From NCBI RefSeq assembly GCF_021441885.1, contig NZ_CP090440.1, positions 124,001-188,000 on the forward strand: a DNA stretch of 64,000 bases, given 5' to 3'. Position 1 is the first letter of the stretch; each line of letters opens with the position of its first letter. The DNA comes from Vibrio maritimus. GTDB lineage: Bacteria > Pseudomonadota > Gammaproteobacteria > Enterobacterales > Vibrionaceae. Under the pieces are notes generated by a model. That model was not told where the DNA came from. It saw only the letters and a program-made list of their open reading frames with translations, and searched no databases. This document shows positions 35,980-44,665 of the stretch, in pieces. The position numbers and the translations under genes are program-made.

Positions 35980-36312
35980 ATGGATAATGAAATGAACACC
36001 GTACAGATACCGGCTGAAAAATTGGTTGATGCCTTGCTTCATGCGAAGCAGTTTGAGCATCACTATGCCACTCAAGAGTCGGTAGATAATCTGAAAGAGT
36101 TTGTACGGGAGTTAAAGGCGGATAACAACAAGCGGTTTGAGCAGATCGATAAGCGATTTGAGCAGATCGATAAGCGATTTGAGCAAGTTGATAAGCGTTT
36201 TGATAAGCGTTTTGATAAGCTGGAAGGTAAGTTTGATCGCCTTCAATGGCTAATCGTTGTTCTGACGTTTACGGTGTTCTTTAAAGAGCACATTTTGAAA
36301 TTCTTCGCTTAA
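35980..36312 (+). CDS. Coiled-coil protein with C-terminal membrane segment
   Basis: The 110-residue product starts with a conserved head (ALLHAKQFEHHYATQESVDN-type). It continues with heptad repeats of the form KRFEQIDKRFEQ-x (about four copies, residues 50-82) and ends with one hydrophobic helix (WLIVVLTFTVFFKEHILKFF). A paralogue with the same head and tail lies at 56046-56390. The repeats are a tandem 21-base unit, so copy number may vary. Function unknown; a membrane-anchored coil such as entry exclusion or mating-pair spacer is possible. Confidence 0.7.
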   Translation: MDNEMNTVQIPAEKLVDALLHAKQFEHHYATQESVDNLKEFVRELKADNNKRFEQIDKRFEQIDKRFEQVDKRFDKRFDKLEGKFDRLQWLIVVLTFTVFFKEHILKFFA

Positions 36313-36341
36313 CTGAATTACACACCAAATTACCTATCATA

Positions 36342-36435
36342 GCGGATACTTGCGACCCAGCCAGTTTTTCTGGTGAGCGTGATGTCCTGCTTTTTTGCGG
36401 ATACCTCCGCGCCCTGTCAGTTCGTCTGACAGCGG
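36342..36435 (+). promoter_or_regulatory. Tandem two-hairpin motif, copies 1 and 2
   Basis: Copy 1 (36342-36380) is GCGGATACTTGCG then GCCAG-TTTTT-CTGGT. Copy 2 (36397-36435) is GCGGATACCTCCGC then CTGTCAG-TTCG-TCTGACAG. Each has a short GCGGA/TCCGC hairpin followed by a CAG(n)CTG hairpin. A third copy lies at 36934-36976 before the next antirestriction gene. The first copy is followed by a T-run (TTTTTT at 36391). Confidence 0.7.
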
Positions 36436-36480
36436 TCAGATGGATGAACAGTTTATTTTTGTTTATCTAGAGAGGTTTCT

Positions 36481-36918
36481 ATGCAACACGAACCAATTTA
36501 CGCCAATCTTGTGAGTTACGAGCCTATTGCGCGCGAGTATATTGCGTCTGTGTCTCAAACTTACGTTCATTTTGAATGTGGTATGAAGCTCATAGGAACA
36601 AAATGCTGCGGGATAAATCAGGATTTAAGGCGGGTAAAATGGGGCATTGTAGAGCTAAGCAATGGAGGGTGGTTTGCCTTTCCAAATGCGGACGTTGGGT
36701 ATGACATGACGCCACGCTCTTTGGGAATGGCTATCATGCTGTTTCTTTTTGAGAAGTTCTACCTCAGTGCAAGGAAACACGGTTTAAACGCCGAAACCAA
36801 GCACTTTGAGGCTCTGTTAAATCAATTATCAAATTATGTGTATCAACTCCCCAATATGGACGAGATTTTTCGTGTTCATTGGGCGTTGAGTTGGGAAGAC
36901 CGACTGAAACACGCATAA
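36481..36918 (+). CDS. ArdB/KlcA-like antirestriction protein
   Basis: The 145-residue product has the pattern of the ArdB/KlcA family: a central segment VKWGIVELSNGGWFAFPNAD resembling the family's (Y/W)-x-x-LSNGG-(F/Y) signature, followed by a helical half that includes MAIMLFLFEKFYLSARKHG. These proteins protect incoming DNA against type I restriction in the recipient, acting in the cytosol. It is followed by an ArdC-like gene, and both are preceded by the same stem-loop motif. The identification rests on pattern matching, so the family call is good but not certain. Confidence 0.7.
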   Translation: MQHEPIYANLVSYEPIAREYIASVSQTYVHFECGMKLIGTKCCGINQDLRRVKWGIVELSNGGWFAFPNADVGYDMTPRSLGMAIMLFLFEKFYLSARKHGLNAETKHFEALLNQLSNYVYQLPNMDEIFRVHWALSWEDRLKHA

Positions 36919-36933
36919 CAACAATCATTTGTA

Positions 36934-36976
36934 GCGGAACACTCCGCAAGGCAATGCCAGTTCGTCTGGCATTGGC
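36934..36976 (+). promoter_or_regulatory. Two-hairpin motif, copy 3
   Basis: GCGGAACACTCCGC is followed by AATGCCAG-TTCG-TCTGGCATT, matching copy 2 in layout (GCGGA/TCCGC stem, then CAG-TTCG-TCTG stem) but with different outer stem bases. It lies about 50 bases before the ArdC-like start and shortly after the ArdB-like stop. Confidence 0.7.
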
Positions 36977-37025
36977 CAGCCGAATTAGCGTTTTTTTAAA
37001 TCGACTAATTCAAGGAGTGGTTCTT

Positions 37026-37916
37026 ATGACTACACACCAATCAAAAACAGACTTTTACCAGGAAGTGACAAACCAAATCATAGAAGCGTTGGAGCAAGGC
37101 ATTAAGCCATGGTCATGCCCTTGGGAAGTGTCTCAAGCGTCAGGTATTCCAAGCAATTTTTCGACGCATTCAGAGTATCAAGGCATGAATATCATGCTGC
37201 TTTGGATGAGCGCTCAAATGCATCGTTTTTCGTCGTCGCAGTGGCTGACTTTCAAGCAAGCGAAAGCACTTGGAGGTCAGGTACGAAAAGGTGAGAAAGG
37301 AACGCATATCTTTTTTTACAAAACGGTAGAAAAAACGGGTGTGAATGAAAAAGGCAAGGAAGTGGAAGAAAGCTATCCGATGCTGAAAACGTACTGTGTT
37401 TTCAATCTTGACCAAGTGGAAGGGATTGAGCGTCCAGTCACTATCGAGGCTCAGGACAACCATGACATAGAAACGTTGGACAATGTGGAAGCATTTATTG
37501 CACAGACCGGCGCGTCGATAAGTTATCACGGTCAGAAAGCGTATTTCAGGCCATCGACGGATGAAATTGTGATACCAGAGCGTGAACGATTCCATCATAC
37601 AGCGGATTTATACGCCACAATCATGCACGAGCTAACGCACTGGACGGGTCATTGGAGCCGTTTAAATCGCGAGAGTAAAGGTAGGTTTGGGAGTAAGGAT
37701 TACGCGTTTGAGGAGTTGGTGGCAGAGTTAGGCGCAGCGTTTTTAATGGCGGACTTTGGCATTACTGGTGACGTTCAACACGAATCGTACATTGCGAGTT
37801 GGTTGGAGGTATTGAAAAATGACAAGCGTTATATTTTCAAAGCCGCCGCCCAAGCGAGCAAAGCCCATCAATATTTAAAAGCATTTGAGGAGACGTTGGT
37901 GTCCAAAGCTGCTTAA
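37026..37916 (+). CDS. ArdC-like antirestriction protein (DUF1738 + zincin)
   Basis: ATG 37026 follows AAGGAGTGG. The 296-residue product has the ArdC ssDNA-binding N-terminus (residues 5-125: KPWSCPWE, WLTFKQAKALGGQVRKGEKG, FYKTVEK) and a C-terminal metalloprotease-like part with MHELTHWTGH (zinc ligands His, His) and the later Glu of ELVAELGAAFL. ArdC proteins protect single-stranded transferred DNA and block restriction. A terminator follows within 10 bases. Confidence 0.88.
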   Translation: MTTHQSKTDFYQEVTNQIIEALEQGIKPWSCPWEVSQASGIPSNFSTHSEYQGMNIMLLWMSAQMHRFSSSQWLTFKQAKALGGQVRKGEKGTHIFFYKTVEKTGVNEKGKEVEESYPMLKTYCVFNLDQVEGIERPVTIEAQDNHDIETLDNVEAFIAQTGASISYHGQKAYFRPSTDEIVIPERERFHHTADLYATIMHELTHWTGHWSRLNRESKGRFGSKDYAFEELVAELGAAFLMADFGITGDVQHESYIASWLEVLKNDKRYIFKAAAQASKAHQYLKAFEETLVSKAA

Positions 37917-37924
37917 ACTAAAGT

Positions 37925-37948
37925 GCCCGATAGTTTCTACTATCGGGC
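37925..37948 (+). terminator. Rho-independent terminator after the ArdC-like gene
   Basis: GCCCGATAG pairs with CTATCGGGC across a 6-base loop, then TTTCTTTT follows. It ends the antirestriction transcript. Confidence 0.85.
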
Positions 37949-37959
37949 TTTCTTTTGAG

Positions 37960-38187
37960 TTAAGCGCAGTGGCTAACTTGAGGTGGGTAGAGCGTGCGAC
38001 CATCTGAAAATGATAAGCTGGCGATATGGGAAGTATTGACCTGGTGAAGCAAGTCTTTGGGAAGGTGCGTACTAATAAAAGTACAATACAAGTGCCTCGA
38101 GGCGGTTTCACCCCGATTAAGCAACACCTGTAATTGGGTTGGAGTCAGCGCGACAATAAAGCGGCACTCTTCGATAGTGTTAGACAT
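37960..38187 (-). CDS. Small protein downstream of topoisomerase III
   Basis: The 75-residue frame starts MSNTIEECRFIVALTPTQLQ. Its ATG overlaps the topoisomerase stop (TAATG), strong evidence for coupled translation. It contains a short basic middle and no known domain. A degraded copy of this gene sits with the topoisomerase relic at 5718. Function unknown. Confidence 0.55.
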   Translation of the reverse strand: MSNTIEECRFIVALTPTQLQVLLNRGETASRHLYCTFISTHLPKDLLHQVNTSHIASLSFSDGRTLYPPQVSHCA

Positions 38188-40403
38188 TACAACTCACCTT
38201 TGTCTCTATCTGGGCGCCCATCTTTGTCAAAATAACGCACTTTGCAGCTAGGAAAGCCTGAGCAGCCCCACCAAAAGTTACCAGGTTTTTTGGTGGGGCG
38301 TTGGATGAGCGGTTTGCCACATTGACCACAGGCTTCATCTTCACGCATCGTGCCGTTATTTTGTTTAGGCTTGGGGTTGAGGTTGGGCTTTCCATTATCG
38401 TTAGGAAACGTGGTTTTACAATCAGGGTAACGATTACAAGCCCAGAACGCGCCATTTTTAGCGTTACGTTTTAATAATCGGCCTTGTTGACATGTTGGGC
38501 AAGTGATCCCTTCTCTTATTGTGATTGGAACTCCATGCTCTTTGACATGCTCAACACGGTGCTCGATGTACTTATCTACCGCCGCGATAAAGCGCTCTAA
38601 GTCGTACTCTTGTTTTGCTATTAAATCAAAATCTCCTTCCCAAATCGCAGAGATATCGGGCATGATGATTTCAGGTGGGAGTAGGGCACAAAACTCTTGT
38701 CCTGCTTCGGTGGTTTTAAATACAGGGTTTTTGTAGCCTTTTTCTTTGCCAACCTGAATCAAATGTTTCAAGCTACGCAATTTTTCGATGTGACCACTTC
38801 GCGTAGCTTCTGTCCCTATTGAGCCGTTTTCCCCACGAGTATTTTTATCTTTGGCTTCCAGTTGCTTACGCAGCGCCGCGTCTTTAACAAACTTTGCGGC
38901 TTCGGTCATCGCTTTGAGCAAACTGGCATCATCGAAGAGTTTTGGCGGCTTAGTGTCTTTCTCGATGACATCGACCGCGTCACAAGGTCCTGTCTCGTCT
39001 TTTGACAGCGTGGTTAAATCCCCTAGCTGCGCATTGGGCTTGTCCTGGTGTTCGCCTTTAAAGAGGACTTCCCAACCTTGAGTGAGCAATGTGGATTGCG
39101 TGGCGCGATAGATACGGCTCATGACGCAGCCCACATCGACGGTGGTCTTTTCTCTGATGGATTCAGGATAGAACAACGCGATGAAGTGCTTGGCGACCAG
39201 TTCATAAATACGCTGCTCTTTTTCAGACAGCGCTGACGCATCACCTTGTTTTTCCGTTGGGATAATGGCGTGGTGCGCTTCGATTTTAGAGGCGTTAAAC
39301 GCTTTATGCGTCGAACTAAGGGCTGCGCCATGTAACTGTGAGGTAAGGTTAGGCATCGTGGCTTTGATCGCATTGAGAATGTCAGGAGCCGCCTCTAGGT
39401 GGGCGTCACTGAGGTATTGGTTATCACTTCGTGGATAAGTGAGTAGCTTGTGCTTCTCGTACAAAGCCTGAACAATGTCGAGGGTGTCTTTGGGTTTATA
39501 ACCCCATCGTTTTGAAGCTTCAATTTGCAGCTTGGAGAGATTAAACGGCATAGGTGGCTGACGCACCTCTTTTTTTGTTTCGACGTGCTTAATGGTCCCT
39601 TCGGCTCCTGTGTCAGCGATTTTGATGGAATGGGCTTGCGCTCCATCAATTAAGCGATTGTCTTCGTCTAAAAATAGGTGTTCATTAGGTTGCAGTTTGC
39701 CTTTTACCGTTTGGTGGCCAAACTGGAACGTCCCGTATAACTCAAAGTAGGTTTGTTTTTGGTGGTTCTGGTTTGCTAAGGTTCGTTCATTGACCATACC
39801 GATTAAGGCGCTGATGACTCGACCGATATTGAGCACACTATCAAAGCCTTTTTCACGAGCTTTTAGGGTATAAGAGCGAGTAAGGTTATAGCCAAAAGAC
39901 TGATCGGCCAACGCTCTGGCCATGGCTTTTTGCGTTAATGGCAAAAACTCAGCATTGGGGCGCATGTTGGCGAGGGCTTTTTTCACTGGCTTATCGTTTA
40001 AGTCGGCGATTAATAGTCGCTCAACGGGTTTGGTGTTGCCCGCGTACATCAAGATCTCATCAATCAACAAGCATCCTTCAGGGTCGGGGTCGCCCGCATG
40101 GACAATGCGGTCAGCTTTTTTGACCCAATCGAGCACAATCCCCAATTGCTTTTTTGAGTCTTGGCGAGGTTTGAATGCCGGAGGGTAAGGCGTTTTGATG
40201 GGTAAGCTGTCCAAAGTCCAGCGTTTAAGGCTTTCGTCGTAGTCTTCGGGATCGAACAATGCCAGTAAGTGCCCGAAACACCATGTGACAATGTCACTGC
40301 CTTTTTGGTAATAGCCGTGTTTCTTTTCTGTGTCGGGGTTGCCGCCCAGTCCTTTAAAAATGGCGGTAGCGAGTGAGGGTTTTTCAGCAATAAATACGCG
40401 CAT
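38187..40403 (-). CDS. Plasmid DNA topoisomerase III (type IA)
   Basis: The 738-residue enzyme has the toprim domain (AEKPSLATAI near residue 6, AGDPDPEGCLLIDEIL near residue 105) and the type IA core with the catalytic Tyr in LLTYPRSDNQYLS. There are two C-terminal zinc ribbons (CPTCQQGRLL ... CNRYPDC and CGQCGKPL ... CSGFPSC). Such plasmid TopB/TraE-like enzymes decatenate and untangle DNA during replication and transfer. It heads an operon with a small gene downstream and follows the MobC-like gene by about 65 bases. A degraded copy of its 3' end occurs at 5718-6168. Confidence 0.92.
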   Translation of the reverse strand: MRVFIAEKPSLATAIFKGLGGNPDTEKKHGYYQKGSDIVTWCFGHLLALFDPEDYDESLKRWTLDSLPIKTPYPPAFKPRQDSKKQLGIVLDWVKKADRIVHAGDPDPEGCLLIDEILMYAGNTKPVERLLIADLNDKPVKKALANMRPNAEFLPLTQKAMARALADQSFGYNLTRSYTLKAREKGFDSVLNIGRVISALIGMVNERTLANQNHQKQTYFELYGTFQFGHQTVKGKLQPNEHLFLDEDNRLIDGAQAHSIKIADTGAEGTIKHVETKKEVRQPPMPFNLSKLQIEASKRWGYKPKDTLDIVQALYEKHKLLTYPRSDNQYLSDAHLEAAPDILNAIKATMPNLTSQLHGAALSSTHKAFNASKIEAHHAIIPTEKQGDASALSEKEQRIYELVAKHFIALFYPESIREKTTVDVGCVMSRIYRATQSTLLTQGWEVLFKGEHQDKPNAQLGDLTTLSKDETGPCDAVDVIEKDTKPPKLFDDASLLKAMTEAAKFVKDAALRKQLEAKDKNTRGENGSIGTEATRSGHIEKLRSLKHLIQVGKEKGYKNPVFKTTEAGQEFCALLPPEIIMPDISAIWEGDFDLIAKQEYDLERFIAAVDKYIEHRVEHVKEHGVPITIREGITCPTCQQGRLLKRNAKNGAFWACNRYPDCKTTFPNDNGKPNLNPKPKQNNGTMREDEACGQCGKPLIQRPTKKPGNFWWGCSGFPSCKVRYFDKDGRPDRDKGEL

Positions 40404-40468
40404 AGTGGTGCTCCAATAAAAAACGCTCTACCGAATGGAGAGCGTATTTAGGGTGGATGGAAATAGGG

Positions 40469-41212
40469 TTATCGAGTGACTTGCAGGTTTTTTAACCCTT
40501 CGAGTGTCAGAATGATGAAATGATCGTTCCGGTAGTGCTCAAACGGTTGCCTTGATTCATCAAAGGCGATGTATTTCACGTTATCGAAACGTCGATTGAG
40601 GTGCTTTTTAAAATTGTCGTCTTTGACCACATACACGGCGCCTTGCCAGTAGCCTTTGTTGTACGCCACGATATGACTTTTCAAAATTGAGCGATAGCGA
40701 GTAGGAGTTTTTAACGTCAATTCCGTTTCAATGGCGTAATTGACACCAGTAGGCGTGGTGAAAACAGCATCAGGACGATGCTCGACGTCGTATTTATCTT
40801 TGAATACTTGACGGTCACCGTTTTGCCAACTGTGCCAATCCTGTTTAGAGAGCGTTAGGTAGACTCGTTGGTTCATCAGCATGTGGTTAAGCGTGGTAAA
40901 TTTAACGCGTGAGGGTTCAAATGCTTGCATGACTGGAGGGCTGTTTTCATCATAATCACATTCCCCTAATCCTTGTTCGGTGATCCCCCATAATGCAATA
41001 TCGCCTGACTCAAATTTTAAGGTGTGTTTTTGAACAACCCCTTGCTTTACAAGTTTTTTGAGTAAGCTGTAAATATTTTGCTTTTGAGTGTTCAAAAGTA
41101 ATAAGAGATTGCTTAAATTCGAATACCCTTCCATGCTTAAAAAATTCAATATCAACTGGCGTTTTTCTTTGCCTCTTCGTTTTGCATCCTCAATGTGCAA
41201 AAGTTTAGCCAT
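40469..41212 (-). CDS. MobC-like relaxase (MOBC family)
   Basis: The 247-residue protein has an N-terminal winged-helix-like part (residues 15-60) and a PD-(D/E)xK-like segment (HRPDAVFTTP ... YAIETELTLKTPTRY) with D, E and K in the nuclease order. It is close in size to CloDF13 MobC, the prototype of MOBC relaxases, which nick oriT with a metal-dependent nuclease fold rather than the usual tyrosine. GGAGGAT precedes the ATG. The coupling-protein gene two genes upstream fits. The call is inferred from motif and context. Confidence 0.6.
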   Translation of the reverse strand: MAKLLHIEDAKRRGKEKRQLILNFLSMEGYSNLSNLLLLLNTQKQNIYSLLKKLVKQGVVQKHTLKFESGDIALWGITEQGLGECDYDENSPPVMQAFEPSRVKFTTLNHMLMNQRVYLTLSKQDWHSWQNGDRQVFKDKYDVEHRPDAVFTTPTGVNYAIETELTLKTPTRYRSILKSHIVAYNKGYWQGAVYVVKDDNFKKHLNRRFDNVKYIAFDESRQPFEHYRNDHFIILTLEGLKNLQVTR

Positions 41213-41214
41213 GC

Positions 41215-41730
41215 TTATCCTCCTTTGCGGAGCTTATGGAATTGAACCGCGGTGTATGACAATCGATTGAGTAGTTTTTTAAGCTGGTTAATATGTCGGC
41301 TTTTCTCCTTTTTGCTGATGTGCGTCATCATTTCACCGCTTTTCAGCGCCTTTTCTATATCCACAAAAAGCACGTCCGTTTCTAAGAAGGCTTTCAGTAA
41401 CATAGCGGGGGCGGAGTTGAGTTTCTTTTCATCAAAATGTAATGCGTATTGCTGAAATTGGACGGGGGTGAAGTCGATATCGCCACACGACCCAGAGAGG
41501 ATTTGGTGCGCTTCTCTAACGTTTTGACGGTACGCCACCAAATGCTCCTCAATATTTTGTAGCGTTGCTTCGGCAAACTTTTTTACGTCTTTGTGTCTAG
41601 GGTTGGAAGCAAAGGCCAGGACTGAAAACACACTGTCATAGGTGAACTTTCCATCAACTACATAAGGCTTTGTTTGAGGGTGAGGGGTGTCCCATAGATA
41701 ATGTAAGGTTTGGTTAGAGAGCGTCAGCAT
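41215..41730 (-). CDS. Protein of unknown function between coupling protein and MobC
   Basis: The 171-residue product starts MLTLSNQTLHYLW. It is polar, largely helical, and ends with a basic segment (KKLLNRLSYTAVQFHKL). Its start overlaps the coupling-protein gene by 17 bases and its stop is 2 bases before the MobC-like start, so it is co-translated with the mobilisation genes. It may be an auxiliary relaxosome protein. No family was recognised. Confidence 0.6.
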   Translation of the reverse strand: MLTLSNQTLHYLWDTPHPQTKPYVVDGKFTYDSVFSVLAFASNPRHKDVKKFAEATLQNIEEHLVAYRQNVREAHQILSGSCGDIDFTPVQFQQYALHFDEKKLNSAPAMLLKAFLETDVLFVDIEKALKSGEMMTHISKKEKSRHINQLKKLLNRLSYTAVQFHKLRKGG

Positions 41731-43870
41731 CGTCGAATTCCTTCATGGATTGATTGAATTTTTTGATCATGTCTTCTTCACTCAGTGTTGGTTTTGTTTG
41801 AGTGTACGTTTTTTGGGGAGTTTGTTTTTTAGCGTTGTCATTTGTCGCTTCCTTCGTTAAGGGGTCTAGCGGCGAGTTTGACAAGGTTGCCGTCATGTTT
41901 TCTTCTTGGGTGTGTGCTTTGTGATCCCCTGAGTTCGTGTTTTCGTTCTCAGTGAGTCCCAATCCTTTCTTATCTGAATGAATGGAGGGGGTAGGTGTTG
42001 GCTCTTCGGTATTGGGTGAACCATTTTCTGGTGCAGCATCTTCTTGAGATTCACGGTCTTGTGATGATGTTTCTTGTGTTTGTTGCCGCAATGGAGAGTC
42101 GTTTTTCGGCTCAGTAGCTTCGATGTCTTGTTCAGCTTCTTGCTGAACTGGCGTGACGACAGCCGCGTTGTCTTCTTGAGTAATTTGATGTACCTGTAAC
42201 TCAGATTTTATGACTTTGATAGGGGAGATCAAAGACGGTTTCGGGGTGTCTGATTCGGTAAAGATGTAACTGACAAAGGGCGGTAAGTTCAGCAACATAT
42301 TGGTATCCACATATTGCCGCTCTGCTTGTCGAATGTTGCGCTTTGATTCCACCACTTCGGATAATGACGCGTCTGTCTCAATGTAACGGGTTTCATCATC
42401 GACTAAAATAATCCCCGACATTTTCGCAATCCAATCGGCGGTTTCTGGATCTTGAAGTTTATACACCAATTTGAACTTGGTGTTTTCAACGACGGCGCCA
42501 ACGACGGCGTCGCCGTTCAAATCCGCAGGGCAATCACGCAAGTCGGCAACGGATTGGTGTGCCAGTAACAAATGCACGCCTTTATCCCTGGCGGCTCCCA
42601 ATCCTTCCATAGCCGGTTTGGAAATATGGTATTTCAATTCATCCAAAAAAATCGCAATGGGTCTTGGTGTTGTATTGACACGATCGCGGGTTTCGGCAAT
42701 TTGAAACAGTCGAATGAGTAACATTTTTTGCGCGATCAAGATCTTCGAGTTGCGCATACTGCCAATGATGTAACAGCACCCACCCTTATCGAATATGGTG
42801 CGCAAGTCGAGACCGTCTTTAGCGTTAATGGCTTCGACGAAAGACATTTCTTCCATCTTTCCAAAAAAGGCTTTCACGGTGTCTTGTAACCCTTGAACGT
42901 AATTTGAATGGAAGATCCCACGCAGAGTTTTTCTTTCGTCGTCGCTTGCTTCCAAAGGCGCTTTCCTTGCCGCCTTTCGGTCATCAATTCGATAGAAGTC
43001 CGCTATATCCCCTTTTTCAGCAAAGCTAAATCCTGCGACCAATAATTCCTCTATTTGGTCTGGGGTTGCGCCGGCCAGTAAGTCCAGTTGAGGTGTTTCT
43101 TTGCGAAGGTCGATTAAGTAAAACGGTTTTCCCGCATCTTCACAGGCTTTGCGCATTAAATGAGGCGCAAACTCGTCGTCTTTTGGATCAAGAACAAATA
43201 CGCCTTCGTCTGCCTTGATCAACTGGTAAAGAATAAGTCCAGAGGCCACCCCTTTGCCAGCACCGGTAGTACCGATGATATCTGCGTGCTGTTTTCTGAA
43301 TTTTTCTGTTGGGATGTATTGAGGGTTTCGCTGAGTGTCCAACCCTACAAATATCCCTTTTTTAAGATCAATGTATTGCAGAGGATCGTACTCTGTAGTT
43401 TCTGGTAATAATTCTTTTACGCTACGAACATCGGTGCGAGTTTCGCGCTCTGCTTTGGTGCGTTTAGTGAAGCGTAACTTGAGTTGATTCAGCATTGGAG
43501 TGTAAGTACGGCGAAGGTAAATATGACTCACGATGCCAGCAATAAAGACAGGGATGAGTAACCATTGAGAAAGGGGATAATGTACGGCTTGTGGCGAGAC
43601 GCCATACATCTCTTTCGTAAGATCAATCAGTGCAGGAACGGTCCAGTTCGAGAGCGTACCAAAGATAAAAAGCACGAATGCCGAGGCAATAAACAGTCGT
43701 CGCACAACGGTATCTTGTTCTTCTCTCTCGGGTTTGTTGAAGTGCAAAATAGGCATGATCAATCCCGAGAGAAAACTGAGAATGATCCCAAAGTAATAGG
43801 TAAAAACATAGAGCGTTGAAAGGATATTCAACGCCACGAGATAGAGCTGATATTCGATGCGATCGAGCAT
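41714..43870 (-). CDS. Type IV coupling protein (VirD4/TraD/MobB-like)
   Basis: The 718-residue protein has four N-terminal membrane segments (within residues 10-125) and an ATPase with GTTGAGKGVASG (Walker A, about residue 200) and IFLDELKYHI (Walker B). A long acidic, Pro/Glu/Gln-rich tail (residues 570-700) follows. Coupling proteins carry the relaxase-DNA complex to the secretion channel. The tail is unusually long and low-complexity. It heads the operon that continues with 41215 and the MobC-like relaxase. Confidence 0.88.
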   Translation of the reverse strand: MLDRIEYQLYLVALNILSTLYVFTYYFGIILSFLSGLIMPILHFNKPEREEQDTVVRRLFIASAFVLFIFGTLSNWTVPALIDLTKEMYGVSPQAVHYPLSQWLLIPVFIAGIVSHIYLRRTYTPMLNQLKLRFTKRTKAERETRTDVRSVKELLPETTEYDPLQYIDLKKGIFVGLDTQRNPQYIPTEKFRKQHADIIGTTGAGKGVASGLILYQLIKADEGVFVLDPKDDEFAPHLMRKACEDAGKPFYLIDLRKETPQLDLLAGATPDQIEELLVAGFSFAEKGDIADFYRIDDRKAARKAPLEASDDERKTLRGIFHSNYVQGLQDTVKAFFGKMEEMSFVEAINAKDGLDLRTIFDKGGCCYIIGSMRNSKILIAQKMLLIRLFQIAETRDRVNTTPRPIAIFLDELKYHISKPAMEGLGAARDKGVHLLLAHQSVADLRDCPADLNGDAVVGAVVENTKFKLVYKLQDPETADWIAKMSGIILVDDETRYIETDASLSEVVESKRNIRQAERQYVDTNMLLNLPPFVSYIFTESDTPKPSLISPIKVIKSELQVHQITQEDNAAVVTPVQQEAEQDIEATEPKNDSPLRQQTQETSSQDRESQEDAAPENGSPNTEEPTPTPSIHSDKKGLGLTENENTNSGDHKAHTQEENMTATLSNSPLDPLTKEATNDNAKKQTPQKTYTQTKPTLSEEDMIKKFNQSMKEFDDADAL

Positions 43871-43923
43871 GGTGTGTATCCTATGAAAATGTTATTTTCT
43901 TATGACAGTTAGTTATGCCTTCT

Positions 43924-43972
43924 ACCTATGACAGTTACTTATGTCCGAGAGTAATAAGTAACTGTCATAGGT
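43924..43972. repeat. Perfect 19-bp inverted repeat upstream of the coupling protein
   Basis: ACCTATGACAGTTACTTAT (43924-43942) and its exact complement (43954-43972) lie 11 bases apart. A third partial unit, TATGACAGTTAGTTAT, precedes at 43901, and CAGTCATAGG follows at 43976. The repeats sit about 50 bases upstream of the coupling-protein start. They could be iterons, a relaxase site or an operator. Confidence 0.8.
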
Positions 43973-43999
43973 AGCAGTCATAGGTAGCCCTCTTAAATC

Positions 44000-44660
44000 C
44001 TGCCCTTGGAGGGGTAGGATTACGAGTTAGTCCAGAGGACTAATCATTAAAAAAGCCGCGCTTTTTCAATGGATTGGAATTATGATCCTTCGTCCTGAAC
44101 GTCCTCACGCTCACAACCCCAATCTAAGAGCAAAAGAAGCCGAAAACCGCCGCGCGCAGGCGCGACCAAGCCCCTCTGGAAGAGGAAATAGTCCCCATTT
44201 TGCCGCTGCGTAAACTTGCTTGCTCAAATGTCTCCTTTTCCACTAACCAGACGGGCTTGGTCTCGCCCACTTCGACGGTTTTCGGGGGCAAGCCCCCAAA
44301 ACAAAATCGACCTCTGGGAGGAGGTCTCGTCTTAATCGCTGGACGCTGGACGTTTTGTTTCGGCTCCCCCGCCTGAGCCTTCGGTCGGGGACTCCCTCGT
44401 CTCAGGTTCTTCGCTGAACGCTTCGACCCTAAAGGGCTGCAACCTAAAGCTCGCTTAGTGCTCGCTAAGGTTGAAAAAACGAACGCTTTCAACGCCTCTA
44501 TCGACGTCTCAAAATGGGGGCGTGAGAACGCCCAGAAGTCCCATTTTGTTCCGTCTCTTTCAGCGTTTCGGCTTGTCGTTTTTTACGCTTCCTCCCATCA
44601 CGTTCTAGCAATTTAACAATCCTTGGGGGATTGAAATTGCACGGTGATGGACGGGCGCGA
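44000..44660. other. Structured, GC-richer intergenic region; candidate oriT
   Basis: No convincing gene fills the 0.9 kb between the coupling protein and the H-NS-like gene. The region is palindrome-rich: TTTTCGGGGGCAAGCCCCCAAAA (44279 area), paired CCTCTGG-x-AGAGG units (44173 and 44312 areas), and a long multi-stem hairpin at 44593-44651 (TCCCATCACG / CGGTGATGGA outer, GCAATTT / AAATTGC and CAATCC / GGATTG inner). The open frame 44124-44492 on the minus strand crosses these and is probably not coding. Position next to the relaxase and coupling genes makes it the best oriT candidate. Confidence 0.5.
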
Positions 44661-44665
44661 AAGGG

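Noticed and set aside
44124..44492. 122-codon minus-strand frame in the candidate oriT region
   Set aside because: It crosses several strong palindromes, has an odd Pro/Gly/Arg-rich composition unlike its neighbours, and has no clear ribosome binding site. It is better seen as noncoding structured DNA.
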